Position numbers and translations under genes: made by a program. Shown here one piece after another: positions 42,036-53,484 of a stretch of 64,000 nt of DNA. This DNA comes from Ahaetulla prasina (Eukaryota > Chordata > Lepidosauria > Squamata > Colubridae). The stretch is taken from positions 5,206,435 through 5,270,434 of the forward strand of contig NC_080541.1 of the NCBI RefSeq assembly GCF_028640845.1. Reading direction: 5' to 3'. Positions within the stretch are counted from its first letter, which is position 1. Each line of letters opens with the position of its first letter. The notes beneath the pieces are model-generated. The model did no database searches and was not told the origin of the DNA. It was given only the letters and a program-made list of their open reading frames with translations.

Positions 42036-42611
42036 AAAAAAAATAAGACAGGGTCTTATTTTCGGGAAAACATGGTAGTGACACCAATTTACACCGCTCA
42101 GGTGAGCCTGATGGCACAGATAAACCTCCAAGGGGCCTCAACGACTCTCTAAATGAATGCAAATAACCCGCTGTTTGCAAGGAGTATAAATCCTTCCATT
42201 CCCGACCTTCCAGTCAGAGCTGAAGAAGCTTCTTGGATGAGAAGCAAAACATCTTCAAAAGAAAAAACAAACAAACAAACAAGGAAGTCCAATTGCCTCC
42301 CGAAAAAGCACCTTTGGGACAACCATGACCTGGATGATGGAGAGTCTCCATAGTCATCGACCAGTGGGGTTGAAAATATGAAAAATGTGCTTCCTACTCA
42401 TAAAGGAGATTCAACGGGTACAAAATGTGGCCACATGGGCCTTTTGAGAGCCATTTTGATGTTGTGGCTAAGGCACCAAGCTAGACATTGGGGGACAGTG
42501 GAGTTCGAGTCCTGCCTTAGGCAAGACAGCTGGCTGGGGGACTTTGGACGGAGCAAAGGGCAAGCTCTGCCTTTTTTATCTTCTGATGGGTTTTCTTCCC
42601 ATCATGGATGG

Positions 42612-43127
42612 TGTCGTGTCCCACTCCTCCGCTGACGGCTGGGTCCGGGAAATCCGAATCAGGCTTGCCTCTGCAGCTCTGCCCAAAGTCCTAGCAAAGT
42701 CCTCAGAGCAGGCAGGAGACCAGTAAGTAACTTCAGCAAGATCAGTTTGACTTTTGCCTGACTCAGAGACTGCCAGAAAGTAGCTCCTTTATATAGGCCA
42801 TGGGGTGTGGCTCCATGACTCAGCACTCATTAAGGCCTGCCCCTCCCTTCCCTCTGTTGCCTCCGCCTCTCCAATCTTCTGATGCGAGGGTCACTCCAAT
42901 CAGCTGTTGGTAATAAACCCTCCTCAGGCTCACCTGCTGTGGAGGAGGGGGAGGGGTCTAGCTGCTCCGTTTGCCTGGGCATGGAGTCAGGGCTGGGGCA
43001 GGGAGATTCTCCTTCTGCAGTTTGTGTGGGCATGGAGCCAGGACTGGGACCGGGAGGCATACATTCCTCAGTGTGCGGGAGCAGGTAAGAAGGCCCCGGC
43101 TGCTCTGAGGGCGGGCAAGACACAACA
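42612..43127 (-). mobile_element. Solo LTR, family A (516 bp)
   Basis: TGTCGTGTCCCACTCC ... AGACACAACA with a perfect duplication GATGG (42607-42611 and 43128-43132). TATA module on the minus strand near 42795. Confidence 0.93.
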
Positions 43128-43479
43128 GATGGCCATTTTTAGAAGTTACAGAATAACAGAGTTAGAAGGAACCATGGAGGTCTTCTAGTCCAAGCCTGTG
43201 TTTAATATTGCTCCTTGATGATTTCAAGTCAAACTGGACAACAAAAAAAATAAAGATAATAAAGAACAAAGTCGTACGAATGATTTTCTTTGAACTTAAC
43301 GCAAGGTAACGTTGCAAGCTTTATTCTTCAGGAAAAAAAAAATGGTGGTATGCAAAGCTATATCAGCACAAATGTATTTCTTAGTCATTAAATTCTACGA
43401 TCATGAAAGAAACACATCAAAACCAGTGGTCCCATCGCGATCCTGCAAAAAACGTATTTATCTTTTTTTGGGGTTTTAT

Positions 43480-43640
43480 CATTTGAATGTTTTAATGCGG
43501 CCATATGTTTAATAAGTTTTTTAATTCATTGTTTTATTTGTATATTATTGTCGTTTTACCTTGGCTGTAAACCGCCCTGAGTCCTTCGGGAGAAGGGCGG
43601 TATAAAAATCCAATAAATCAAATCAAATCAAATCAACCAG
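43480..43640 (+). mobile_element. L2-like LINE terminal fragment
   Basis: AT-rich UTR, then AACCGCCCTGAGTCCTTCGG, the hairpin partner AGAAGGGCGG and tail (AAATC)n. Confidence 0.85.
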
Positions 43641-44110
43641 GAGATTCCCTACCATTCTGGGCAAATGGCGGTCCAATTTATTGTTAAAAACCTCTAGTTT
43701 TTCAACTTCTGGTGGCAAGCTGTTCCATTGGTTAATTGTCCTCACTGTTGGGAAATTTCTCCTTAGTTCTAGGTTGCTTCTCTCCTTGGTTAGTTTCCAT
43801 CCATTATTTCTTGTCCTGCCTTCTGGTGCTTTGAAAAATAAGTTGACCCCCTCTGTTTTGTGGCAGTCCCTCAAATACTGGAACCCTGCTATCATGTCCC
43901 CCCTAGTCCTTCTTTTCTCTAGGCTGGCCATACTCAAACCCTGCAACCGTTCTTCATATGTTTTAGTCTCCAGGCCTTTAATCATCTTAGTTGCTCTTCT
44001 CTGAACTTTTTCCAAAGTTTCAACATCTGTTTTGTAACGTGGCCACCAAAACTGGGTACGGTATTCCAGGTGTGGCCTTACTAGGGCTTTACAAAGCGGT
44101 ACTAATACTC
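43641..44110 (-). mobile_element. CR1 LINE 3' part
   Basis: The minus-strand frame reads [58 protein letters not shown] and NSLPPEVEKLE, the CR1 ORF2 C-terminus; about 140 codons are open. 5'-truncated. It directly follows the L2-like tail. Confidence 0.9.
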
Positions 44111-44203
44111 CATGCAATTTTGATTCTATGCTTGTGTGCTACTTAATACGGTTCTGTTTCCCATCATCTTGTTTTTCTTTTCTAAAACTCTCATCCTCTA
44201 TAT

Positions 44204-44338
44204 CAGGGGTCTCCAACCTTGACAACTTTAAGCCTGGAGGACTTCAACTCCCAGAATCCCCCAGCCAGCAAAACTGGCTGGGGAATTCTGGGAGTTGAAG
44301 TCCTCCAGGCTTAAAGTTGCCAAGATTGGAGACCCCTG
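44204..44338. mobile_element. Palindromic hAT MITE, 135 bp
   Basis: CAGGGGTCTCCAACCTTG ... AGATTGGAGACCCCTG with paired arms (ctggaggacttcaactccca). Flanks CTCTATAT (44196-44203) and CTCTGTAT (44339-44346), 7 of 8 matching. Confidence 0.94.
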
Positions 44339-44894
44339 CTCTGTATGGGTCTCTTCCCCGAGATAAGATTTTGGAAGAAGGAAAAAATTAATAACAACAA
44401 CATTCCATGATCTGCGTCCTCTTCCTTCCTTTTTAAAAGGGCACCGAATAATATATTTCCCGCCTGTAACCATCCGGATCTCATTGATGCTGAAATTGTT
44501 CTTATTGACACAGAAATTCAAAAAATAAAGATGCTGGAGGAGCAACCGCAGAATAGAGATAAGAATATTCTCAATTCCACGGAAAAAGCGCACAAGCGGG
44601 GGGAAATAACACAAATGATGCATTTGTTCATCGACCATTTTTCAATAATAATAAAAAGATTTCGGAACGGCAAGTGTTTTTCTGCACACACACACACACA
44701 AAAAAACCAAACAACAATAACAACCCATAGATGGAAGACAAAAAACTAGAAATAGCACGCAGGATATTCTTGGTAGCTTTTTATTAATTATGTTTTTTTT
44801 AAAATCTAGCAGGTAATTGTGTGAAATGCTTTTCCATTGTAGAAATAAAGTGAGAAAGGTTTCTCTCTGCTTCCCCCTGCCCCAATCTTCAAGG
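44339..44894. other. Unassigned sequence
   Basis: No repeat terminus. A (CA)n run of 6 units at about 44687-44700. Open frames on both strands near 44430-44640 overlap but lack splice signals. Confidence 0.45.
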
Positions 44895-45514
44895 CAGTGG
44901 GGAAATTCAAAAATTTTCCCTACTGGTTCTGTGGGCGTGGCTTGGTGGGCGTGGCTTGGTGGTCATGTGACTGGGTGCATGTGGCTTCGTGATCATGTGA
45001 CCGGGAAAACCAACTATCCACACTTTACAGAAAAATAACACAAAAGCTACACAACTGACTCACACAGCAAAAGCAGCTAGACGTCACATAAAAGGGCTCC
45101 TGCAACAAGCAGGAACCTCACAGAGTCACAGAGAGCTCAAAAACCAACTATCACACTTATACATAAAAATACCGGTTCGGGCAATAACTAGTAAAAAAAT
45201 GCCTTAAAAAGTTTTTTTTTAAAAAAAAGCTACAATTATTGCACAGCACAGCTGATTGTCAGAACCTCTTTTTTTAAAACTTTTTCTAAAGCAATTTTTT
45301 ACTACCTATTGCCCAAATCAGTAGTAAAAAAAAATGCTTTAAAAAAGTAAAAAAAAAGTTAACACGATCAACTGTACCACGTGATTGTCGGAATTTTTCT
45401 TTTTTTCTTTTTTACTTTTTCAAGCATTTTTTTTTACTACCGGTTCCATCAAACCGGTAGCATTTTCACTACCAGTTCGGGCGAATCGCCAGAACCGGTA
45501 GCATTTCACCCCTG
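44895..45514. mobile_element. Non-autonomous hAT, 620 bp
   Basis: Ends CAGTGGGGAAATTC and GCATTTCACCCCTG; perfect 8-bp duplication CTTCAAGG (44887-44894 and 45515-45522). Contains GTGGGCGTGGCTTGGT repeats like the 16661 element, and CCGGTAGC motifs at the right. Confidence 0.94.
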
Positions 45515-45711
45515 CTTCAAGGGTATTGTTTGAGAAAGAAATATTTGCATTTAGAAAAGGCCAATCCACCAATCCCCCTTAATATAAAGCAGGAATAGAA
45601 GGTGTCTAGTGGGGCGTGGTTAAAGACCCTGCGCTTATCAGCTGGAGAGCTGACAGCCTGTGTTCGAGACCCAGCACTGCGTGAAGGGGTGAGCTCCCGT
45701 TACTTACAAAC

Positions 45712-45880
45712 ACAGGTAGTCCTTGACTTAGGATCACACTTGAGCCAGGTAGCCCTTGACTTATGACCACAACATTTCTGTTGCTAAGTGATATAATTCT
45801 TAAGTTAGTGTTGCTCCATTTTATGACCTTTCTGGTCACAGCTGTCAAGTGAATCATGTCAGTTCTTTTATGATAGTTTA
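45712..45880. mobile_element. Tigger-like element fragment
   Basis: Starts acaggtagtccttgactta and repeats agccaggtagcccttgactt 34 bp later, then gttgctaagtgatataattc and cagctgtcaagtgaatcatg. Confidence 0.6.
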
Positions 45881-45972
45881 CTGCATCCCGCTGCCTTTCT
45901 CTTGCATCTTCCTCCTCCTTTTCCCCTCCCTCTTTCTTGCTTCTCCTCCTTCATCTTTTCATCTTTCTAGTT

Positions 45973-46078
45973 CAGGGGTCTCCAACCTTGGCTATTTTAA
46001 GCCTGGCAGACTTCAACCTGAGGAATTCTGGAAGTTGAAGTCCGCCAGGCTTAAAGTTGCCAAGGTTGGAGACCCCTT
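45973..46078. mobile_element. Palindromic hAT MITE, about 106 bp
   Basis: CAGGGGTCTCCAACCTTGG ... AAGGTTGGAGACCCCT with arms around gaagttgaagtccgcc. The last base is changed and no target duplication is evident. Confidence 0.85.
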
Positions 46079-46940
46079 CTTCCTTTGTCCCTCCTCCTCC
46101 TCCTCCTCCTTTTCCTTCCTCTTTCCTGCTTTCCTCCTCTGTTGAGAAACATCCAGCCAGGCTGGGTGAAGGGGTCAAGTGGGGAAGTAGCCTTGAGTCT
46201 TTGCGCAGCCTCAAAAGGCATCACTGGACTCTCATGAAGTTTCATGAAACCTCATATCTTTGTTCTCAAGGGAACGTAAGCAGTCTGGAAAGATTCTTGT
46301 ACTATAGGTAGAACACAATAAAGTAGCTGAGCTGGCACTTTCATAAATGAATCTGGTTGTTTGTTCCTCTCTTCCTCCTCCTCCTCCTCCCCCCACTCCT
46401 CCTCCTCCTCCTTTGTTGGAAGGAAGAAGGGGTATCTTTGTTGCATGCCCTTCAAAGTCACTTTTTGTGAAATGGGCAACGGTACAGATTTGATTGATGG
46501 ATGGCTACATAACATTAATTAACCAATTAATGAGTGGATGTTTGTGTACAAAAGACAAGATGGAGGATCCATGAGTTTAATAAATGTGCGACCTTACTTT
46601 ACAGGCAATTAACTTTGCAAAGGAGGGGGAGTAGGTATTTATAAATGCGCAGATCTGTGGGAAGGCACCGAGTGAAAGAGATAACTGCACTTGTTTGCCT
46701 GGAGGTTGTTGGGAAGAATCATTTTAGATGCAGTTGGTAGGCCTAGGTGGCTAGAGAAGTCAACTGAAGTTTGCACGATACTGTCAGGTGCAAGAAACCA
46801 AGAGCCAGGATAGAATTCAAAAGCACTATGAGTTTATTCCTTTCCATCTTGACCCCGCCTTTGGGCTCAGCCTGGCCATCTCCTATTTAAGCTATTGTCC
46901 ACTTGGAGTCTTAGTGGACAATCATTTAAATATGAACCAG
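46079..46940. other. Unassigned sequence with short (TCC)n runs
   Basis: Short (TCC)n near 46090 and 46373-46410. Otherwise no repeat terminus or exon recognised. Confidence 0.45.
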
Positions 46941-47134
46941 CAGTCAGTGGTGGGCTGCTACCGGTTCGGATCGGTTTGGGTAAACCGGTAGTTCCGATGA
47001 TCAGCTAGCCCTGCCCACCCGCACCCGCCTGATCCTGTCCCATATTTCCTTCTTTCTGGATCAGCTGATTTGTGCGGCACAACTGATTTGCGCGCCTCCG
47101 GTGTTCGATTTACCAGGGCTGCCTTAGAAGGTAA

Positions 47135-48196
47135 TGTTGTGGTCCGCCAGCAGCCTGCGGAGCTGGCAACGGAGTTGGACAGCGATGAGGCTGAGTTGAG
47201 GCCAGGGCCATCGGGGAGTGAGGTGCGGACTCCAGAGCCTCCAGAGGCTGACAGTAGTGAGGCACAGGAACAGGAGGAGTGTCATGTCCCACTCCTCCTC
47301 TGACAGCCGGGTCGGGGAAGTCCGTATCAAGCGTGGCCGCGAAGCCTCTGCAGCTTTGCCAAAGTTCTGTCAGAGTCCTCAGGGCAGGCAGGAATCCAAG
47401 GTGTGACTTCAGCAATCCAGATGAGACTTTGCCTGACTCAAGGAATGCCAGAAAGCAGATCCTTTATATAGGCCATGGGGTGTGGCTCCATGACTCAGCA
47501 CTTATCCAGGCCTGCCCCTCCCTTCCTTTTGCTGACGTCGCCTCTCCATTCTCCGGAAGCGTGGGTCCCTCCAGCCTCCAGCTGCCGGTAATTCCAGCTC
47601 GTGACTGGCTTCCTGCTCCTCATGTTTACATGCTGTGGGGGAGGGGCCCAGCTGCTCCGTTTGTCCGGGCATGGTGCCAGGACTGGGGGCTGGAGGCATG
47701 CCAGGACATTCTTCTGCACTATCAGCGTCCGGCAGGAGACGAGAGGGGCCTGGATGTGGAGAGGGGGGCGAGCGGGGCACAACAAGGAGCCTGTTCCTAA
47801 TGCACGCATGAGAAGAGCTGCCAGAAGGCAAGAGCAACTCAAGCAGAGAGGACAACTCGGGAGTAGGGCCAAGAGATGATTGGCTGCTCCCATAAGGCTT
47901 AAAGCAGACCAGCAACCGTCTTTGGGCTTTGCCGGAAAACAAAGTTGTAGCTTTGTCTTCTGCTTCGTCTACGTCTTGCATTTATTTTTGTGACTTCTGA
48001 ACGTTTGCCAAGAAAGGTCTTTGGCAGTTTGCCTAATTGGACCAAGGTTTGCGATAGGACCGAGGAATTTGTGTTGGGAGGCATTTGCTTTAATTTGAGT
48101 TGAACTACGCTGGGAATTCTCAGCTGTTCGAATAAAGTTTGTTTGTTTTTTCATGGACTGAGTTTCCTACTACCTACTGGGGCCTGGGTCACAACA
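47135..48196 (+). mobile_element. Solo LTR, family B, interrupted
   Basis: TGTTGTGGTCCGCCAG ... GGGTCACAACA with flanks GGTAA and GTTAA (4 of 5). Without the inner LTR it is about 552 bp. A polyadenylation-like AATAAA lies at about 48131 near its end, as expected of an R region. Confidence 0.88.
47280..47784 (-). mobile_element. Solo LTR, family A (505 bp), inside LTR B
   Basis: TGTCATGTCCCACTCC ... GGGGCACAACA with a perfect duplication AGGAG (47275-47279 and 47785-47789). The uninterrupted site is visible in the family B copies at 2322 and 13061. Confidence 0.95.
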
Positions 48197-48324
48197 GTTA
48201 AGCAGCTGAGCTTCAAGTTGCTGTATTGTGAACGCTGCGTGCAAGCACGTTAGGTGCATGCGCACACAAAGCATGGATGTGTGTGCAAAGTGTGCGTTCA
48301 CAGAACTGGTGGTTAAATAGTGCC

Positions 48325-49107
48325 AGCCTTGTGCTGCAGCAGCCAAAAACCCCAATGCAAGCCTAGGTTATATTAACAGAAGGATAGAATCAAGATCATG
48401 TGAAGTTGTAGTATCACTTTACAAAGATATGTAAGAACACACCTGGAATACGGCATCCAGTTTCGGTCGCCACGATGTAAAAAAGATGTTGAGACTCTAG
48501 AAAGAGTGCAGAGAAGAGCAACCAAGAGGATTATTATTATGTTGTACCTTGATGAACGTATCTTTTTTTTTTATGTACACTGAGAGCATATGCACCAAGA
48601 CAAATTCCTTGTGTGTCCAATCACACTTGGCCAATAAAAAAAAATTCTATTAGGGGACTGGAGGCTAAAACATATGAAGAACGATTGCAGGAACTCGGTA
48701 TGCCTAGTTTAATGAAAAGAAGAACTAGGGGAGACATGATAGCTGTGTTCCAATATCTCAGGGGTTGCCACAAAGAAGAGGGAGTCAAACTATTCTCCAG
48801 AGCACCCGAGAGCAGGACAAGAAGCAATGGGTGGAAACTAATCAAGGAGAGAAGCAGCTTAGAACTAAGGAGAAATTTCCTCAATGTTAGAACAATTAAC
48901 CAGTGGAACAACTTGCCTCCAGGAGTTGTGAATTCCCGAACACTGGAAGTTTTAAAGAAGATGTTGGATAACCATTTGTCTGAAGTGGTGTAGGGTTTCC
49001 TGTCTGGGCAGGGGGTTGGACTAGAAGGCCTCCAAGATCTCTTCCAACTCTGTTATTCTATTCTATTCTATTCTATTCTATTCTATTCTATTCTATTCTA
49101 TTCTATT
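48325..49107 (+). mobile_element. CR1 LINE 3' part with nested LINE tail
   Basis: CR1 from the atcaagatcatgtgaag region to the (TTCTA)n tail at 49055-49107. It is split at 48540-48644 by about 105 bp of the AATAG-tailed LINE 3' end. The frame [20 protein letters not shown] then WKLIKERSSLELRRNFL is readable after the insertion. Confidence 0.9.
48540..48644 (+). mobile_element. Very short AATAG-tailed LINE insertion
   Basis: Starts gttgtaccttgatgaacgta and ends ccaatcacacttggccaata with A-rich tail. The CR1 on either side (gaggatta | ttaggggactgg) shows it is an insertion of only the last 100 bp. Confidence 0.88.
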
Positions 49108-49712
49108 AAGAAGCAATGGATGGAAACTAATCAAGGAGAGAAGGACATGATAGCAGTGTTCCAATATCTCAGGGGCCGCCACAAACAAGAGGGAGTGAAG
49201 CTATTCTCCAAAGCACCTGAAGGCAGGACAAGAAGCAATGGGTGGAAACTAATAAAGGAGAGAAGCAACTTAGAACTAAGGAGAAACTTCCTAACAGTGA
49301 GGACAATTGACCAGTGGAACAGCTTGCCACCAGAAGTTGTGGGTGCTCCATCACTGGAGGTTTTTAAGAAGAGACTGGACAGCCACTTGTCTGAAATGGT
49401 GTTGGGTCTCCTGCTTGAGCAGGGAGCTAGATTAGAAGATCTACATGGTCCCTTCCAGCTCTGTTCTGATTGATTGATTGATTGCATGGTACAGATGTGT
49501 GGAGACAAGTAATCAAGGAGAGAAGCAACCTGGAATTGAGGACAATTAACCAGTGGAACCACTTGCACCAGAGGTTGTGGGTGCTCCATCACTGGAGGTT
49601 TTTAAGAAGAGTCTGGACAGCCACTTGTCTGAAGTGGTTTACGATTTCCTTCCTGACCAGGGGGTTGGACTAGAGGACCTCCAAGGTCCCTTCCAACTCT
49701 GTTATTCTCTTA
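49108..49712 (+). mobile_element. Two CR1 LINE 3' fragments in tandem
   Basis: First 49108-49478 (gagaaggacatgatagcagt to ccttccagctctgttctgat, then (GATT)n), second 49500-49712 (gtaatcaaggagagaagcaa to ccttccaactctgttattct). Both end at the CR1 terminus; each is truncated at a different 5' point. Confidence 0.88.
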
Positions 49713-50259
49713 AATAAACAATTTTGTTGAAAGGATCATATGAAAGGGTCCTCTTGGGCCACATTTTCCATTTGGGGAGACCCCAGCTGCCCTCGGCAAC
49801 CCATAATACGTCCCTATCGCCGTATTTCCAGTTCCGTCAAGCTCGTTTGGTTGACATTCCCTATGATCATCTCTTTGAAGGGCCTGGCTGGCAGTGCGTG
49901 TCTGCAATTTCTCTGTCCTCCCAGTCACATTTTTTGTGTTTGTGTGTTTTTTTAAAGATGAAATCTCTTCATTCATGGGCAGAGATAATCCATGCGAGCT
50001 GTCAGACCTGGGTGAACCGGCGAATGAAAGTGTCATAGCCCCAAATACAGAGGAAGCATTCTAGGAGGGGATGAGTGGCTCCATTAGTGACCTAACAACA
50101 CATTAGAGGAATTTACTCAGAGCTCTGATGTCCCCGGTGGTCACTTCTGAGGAGGAAGAGAAACGGGAGGGGATCTGTCAGGCAATGTGATTTCAAAGTC
50201 AGCCTGCAGACCTCGCCAAGGGCCTCTTCCCTCCTCCTTTCTTTTTTCTTGATTTTATT
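49713..50259. other. Unassigned sequence
   Basis: No repeat terminus. Overlapping frames around 49724-50038 on both strands but no paired splice sites. Confidence 0.45.
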
Positions 50260-50449
50260 TGAGAGGTAGGTTAGTTCTTGATTTATGACCGCAATTTTGG
50301 GGCCAGAAGCATGGTGGCTGTTAAGAGAGTTGCATCCAATTTTTATGACCTGTACCTGTCCACATTGGTGGGAGTATTCTTGGTGGATTAGGCTGTTGGT
50401 TATTGCTAACCCACTGGCAACTTGTATATAATCAGGGAGCAAAACCCAC

Positions 50450-50695
50450 TGCCTTCTAAACATGTTGGGCCATGAAATGTCTGCAAGAAAACCACCAAGC
50501 TCAGGGAAGGCCAAGGACCCCATAGTCATCATTGTCCTGCTCCCACTCCCTTCTAGCACTGATGATGTTACCTAGTTTGGTAATGAGATGTCTGCATGAA
50601 AACATCCAAGCTCAGGGAAGACAGAGGACCCCATAGTCGTCGTCCTCCTCCTCCTCCTCCTCCTCCTCCTCCTCCTCCTCCTCCTCCTCCTCCTC

Positions 50696-50735
<40 letters not shown>

Positions 50736-51930
50736 AAACCCTACTCCCTTCTAGCACTGATGATGTTACCTAGTTGGGCCATTTATTTATTTATTTATTT
50801 ATTAAGTTTTTATACCGCCCTTCTCCCAAAGGACTCAGGGCGGTGTACAGCCAGAATAAAAACAAAGATGTATACAATTTAAAACAACATTTAAAAAGAG
50901 CAAATTTTAAAGGCTGATTATTAAAATTTAAGTTAAAAAGTTAAAAATATTAAAAAACCCAATTAAAATACATCACTAATTATGCCAGTCCCGCTTTAAT
51001 GAATAAATATGTTTTGAGCTCACGACGGAAGGTCCGAAGATCAGGCACTTGACGCAGGCCGGGGGGAAGTTCGTTCCAGAGCGTCACTGCCCCCACAGAG
51101 AAGGCCCTACTCCTGGGGGCCGCCAGCTGACACTGTTTGGCGGACGGCACCCTGAGGAGACCCTCTGTGCAAGCGTCTGGTCGGTGGGAGGCAAAGGGTA
51201 ACAGCAGGCGGTCTCGTAAGTACCGGGTCCTAAGCCATGGGCGCTTTAAAGATAGTTACCAAAATCTTGAAGCGCACCGAAGACCACAGGAAGCCAGTGC
51301 AAGCTACAGACAGCGATGTCACGTGGGAGCCTGGCGGCTCCCGTTACTACTCGCGCAGCCGCATTCTGGACTAACTGCAGCCTCCGGGTGCACCTCAAGG
51401 CAGCCCATGTAGAGCATTGCAATAATCCAGCCTAGACGTAACCAGAGCGTGAGTGACCGTGCATAAGGCATCCCGGTCAAGGAAGGGACGCAACTGGCGA
51501 ACCAGGCGAACCTGGTAAAAGGCCCTCCTGGCGACGGCCGCCAGGTTTCATCAAAAGACAGCCGTCCATCCAGGAGGACGCTGGCCATGAAATGTCTGCA
51601 AGAAAACATCCAAGCTCAGGGAAGACAGAGGACCCCATAGTCGTCGTCCTCCTCCTCCTCCTCCTCCTCCTCCTCCTCCTCCTCCTCCTCCTCCTCCTCC
51701 TCCTCCTCCTCCTCCTCCTCTTCCTCCTCCTCCTCCTCCTCCTCCTCCTGCTGCTGCAAACCCTACTCCCTTCTAGCACTGATGATGTTACCTAGTTAAT
51801 GTCTGCAAGAAAACAACCAAGCTCAGGGAAGACAGAGGACCCCATAGTCGTCGTCCTCCTCTTTCTCCACCTTTCTGTACACAAACCTAACCTCTTCTAC
51901 CAGTGATAATGTTATGTAGTTGGTAATGAA
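50450..51930 (+). repeat. Tandem dispersed-repeat units with (CTC)n and hammerhead-like core
   Basis: Four units start atgaaatgtctgc(a)agaaaa, continue aagctcagggaagacagagg and accccatagtc, then a (CTC)n of variable length (50640-50699, 51645-51749) with (TGC)n, and end cccttctagcactgatgatg then ttacctagtt. One unit is split by an L2-like LINE (50783-51582). Confidence 0.9.
50783..51582 (-). mobile_element. L2-like LINE 3' part inserted in the tandem repeat
   Basis: Left (TTTA)n and TACCGCCCTTCTCCC hairpin, then UTR and protein remnants (DYCNALYMG-type). Flanked by GGCCAT (50777-50782 and 51583-51588). The unit at 50464 shows the empty site gttgggccatgaaatgtctg. Confidence 0.9.
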
Positions 51931-51934
51931 ACAA

Positions 51935-53055
51935 CAGATGGAAATTAATCAAGGAGAGAAGCAACCTAGAGTTAAGGAGAAACTTTAATGAAAAGACGGA
52001 CTTGGGATGACATGATAGCAGGGTTCTAACCTTTCAGGACTTGCCACAAAGAAGAGCTATTCTCCAAAGCCCCCGAAGGCAAGACAAGAAGCAATGGATG
52101 GAACCTAATCAACCTAGAACGAAGGAGAAATTTCCTGACAGTTGAAAACAATTAATCGGCGGAACAACTTGCCTCAAGAAGTTATAAATACTCCAACACT
52201 TGAAGTTTTTAAGAAGATGTTGGCTAGCCATTTGTCTGAAGTGGTGTAGGGTTTCCTGCCTAAGCAGGGGATGGGACTAGAAGGCCTCCAAGGTCCCGTC
52301 CAACTCTGTTTTTCTAAAAAGAATTCTGATAGCTCTTAACTCCTGGGGTTTCCTTTTCATTTTAGTCCATAAACAAATGGTTCAACAGTTCTGGTCACTA
52401 TCACCACAACAACAGCAAAAGATGTTGAGACGCTGGAAAGAGTGCAGAGAAGAGCAACAAAGAAGATTATGGGGCTCGAGGCTAAAACGTATGAAGAACG
52501 GTTGCAGGAACTGGGTATGTCTAGTATAACAAAGAGAAAGACTAGGAGAGACATGATAGCAGTCTTCCAATATTTGAGTGGCTACCACAAAGAAAAGGGG
52601 GTCAAGCTATTCTCCCAAGCACCTGAAAGCAAGACAAGAAGCAATGGATGGAAACTAATCAAGGAGAGAAGCAACCTAGAAGTAAGGAGAAATTTGTTGA
52701 TGGTTAATCTAATGAAGAAAAGGTCTAGGGTGGCATAATAGCAGTCTTCCAGTATTTGAGGAGCATTCAAAGAGAAGATGGGTTTCTCCTTGAAAGCACT
52801 TCAGGACAGGACACGAAGAAATAGGTAGAAACCAATCAAGGACAGAACCAACTTAGAACTAAGGAGAAATTTCCTGAAAGTGAGGACAATTAATCCGTGG
52901 AAGGGCTTGTCTTCAGAAGTTGTGAATGCTCCAACACTGGAGGTTTTTAAGAAGATGTTGAATAGCCATTTGTCTGAAGTGGTGTAGGGTTTCCTGCCTG
53001 GGCAGGGGGTTGGACTAGAAGACCTCCAGGGTCCCTTTCCAGCTCTGTTCTGAAT
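51935..53055 (+). mobile_element. Three CR1 LINE 3' fragments in series
   Basis: 51935-52315, 52425-52735 and 52736-53055, all plus strand. The second has [20 protein letters not shown] and RSNGWKLIKERSNLE readable; the last ends gggttggactagaagacctc and ccctttccagctctgttctg. Confidence 0.88.
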
Positions 53056-53480
53056 TAATTACCTGCAAGAAAACAACCAAGCTCAGAGATTTCAACCTTA
53101 TTCTTCTATATGAGTAATGAAATCTCTTGAAGGAAATTACCAAGCTCAGAGTTCTCCAAGGATCCCACATCTAGACCTGGGTTTGTCAAGACAGGCAGAC
53201 AGACAGAGCATCTTTGCAGATCCACATTGCTCTTATAAGATCACATTGCAATTTAAGAAAGACCAAAAAGGGAAACCTTTCCAATGAATGACGGAGCAAA
53301 AATAACCTTGAAGCCTGAATCGGGTGACTCAGACTGACAAAAAAAAAAAAAATACGAAGAACTAAATTGATGTAGCCTTGAGAAAGGGATTTGCCAGGAG
53401 GTGAAAACACTGTATAAAATACCTTCAAGGCGACAATAGATGTGAAGAATGGATAAATTTATTTACACGGCGTGATACAG
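53056..53480. other. Decayed relative of the tandem unit plus unassigned sequence
   Basis: ctgcaagaaaacaaccaagc and gtaatgaaatctcttgaagg recall the tandem repeat family of 50.5 kb. The rest is unassigned. Confidence 0.4.
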
Positions 53481-53484
53481 AAGT

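Larger units (their letters stand above)
41257..42354. mobile_element. Large inverted-repeat element (about 1.1 kb) with SINE inside
   Basis: Left end tatggagattctccatcatc and the following ccaggtcatggttgtccc recur inverted at the right end (42320-42354). Arms of about 250 bp pair, including the gaagaagcttctt/hammerhead-like core and cttgcagacagagctggtca / tttgcaaggagtataaatcc parts. The middle holds GAAAATAAGAC-type DNA element ends (41565 and 42048) and a SINE (41778-42035). Confidence 0.75.
46945..48310. mobile_element. Probable hAT host of nested LTRs
   Basis: The left end CAGTGGTGGGCTGCTACC and CCGGTTCGG/AAACCGGTAG motifs match the CCGGT-rich hAT group. The right end, near aactggtggttaaatagtg, is diverged and the target duplication is unclear. 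An LTR B (47135-48196) containing an LTR A is inserted. Confidence 0.5.

Noticed and set aside
44228..44749. Overlapping frames near an apparently unique block as a possible exon
   Set aside because: No paired acceptor and donor with coherent phase, and part of the frame lies in a MITE.
47279..47981. Open frames of 130-170 codons on both strands
   Set aside because: They are read-through of the family A and B LTR sequences; LTRs of this kind do not encode these products.
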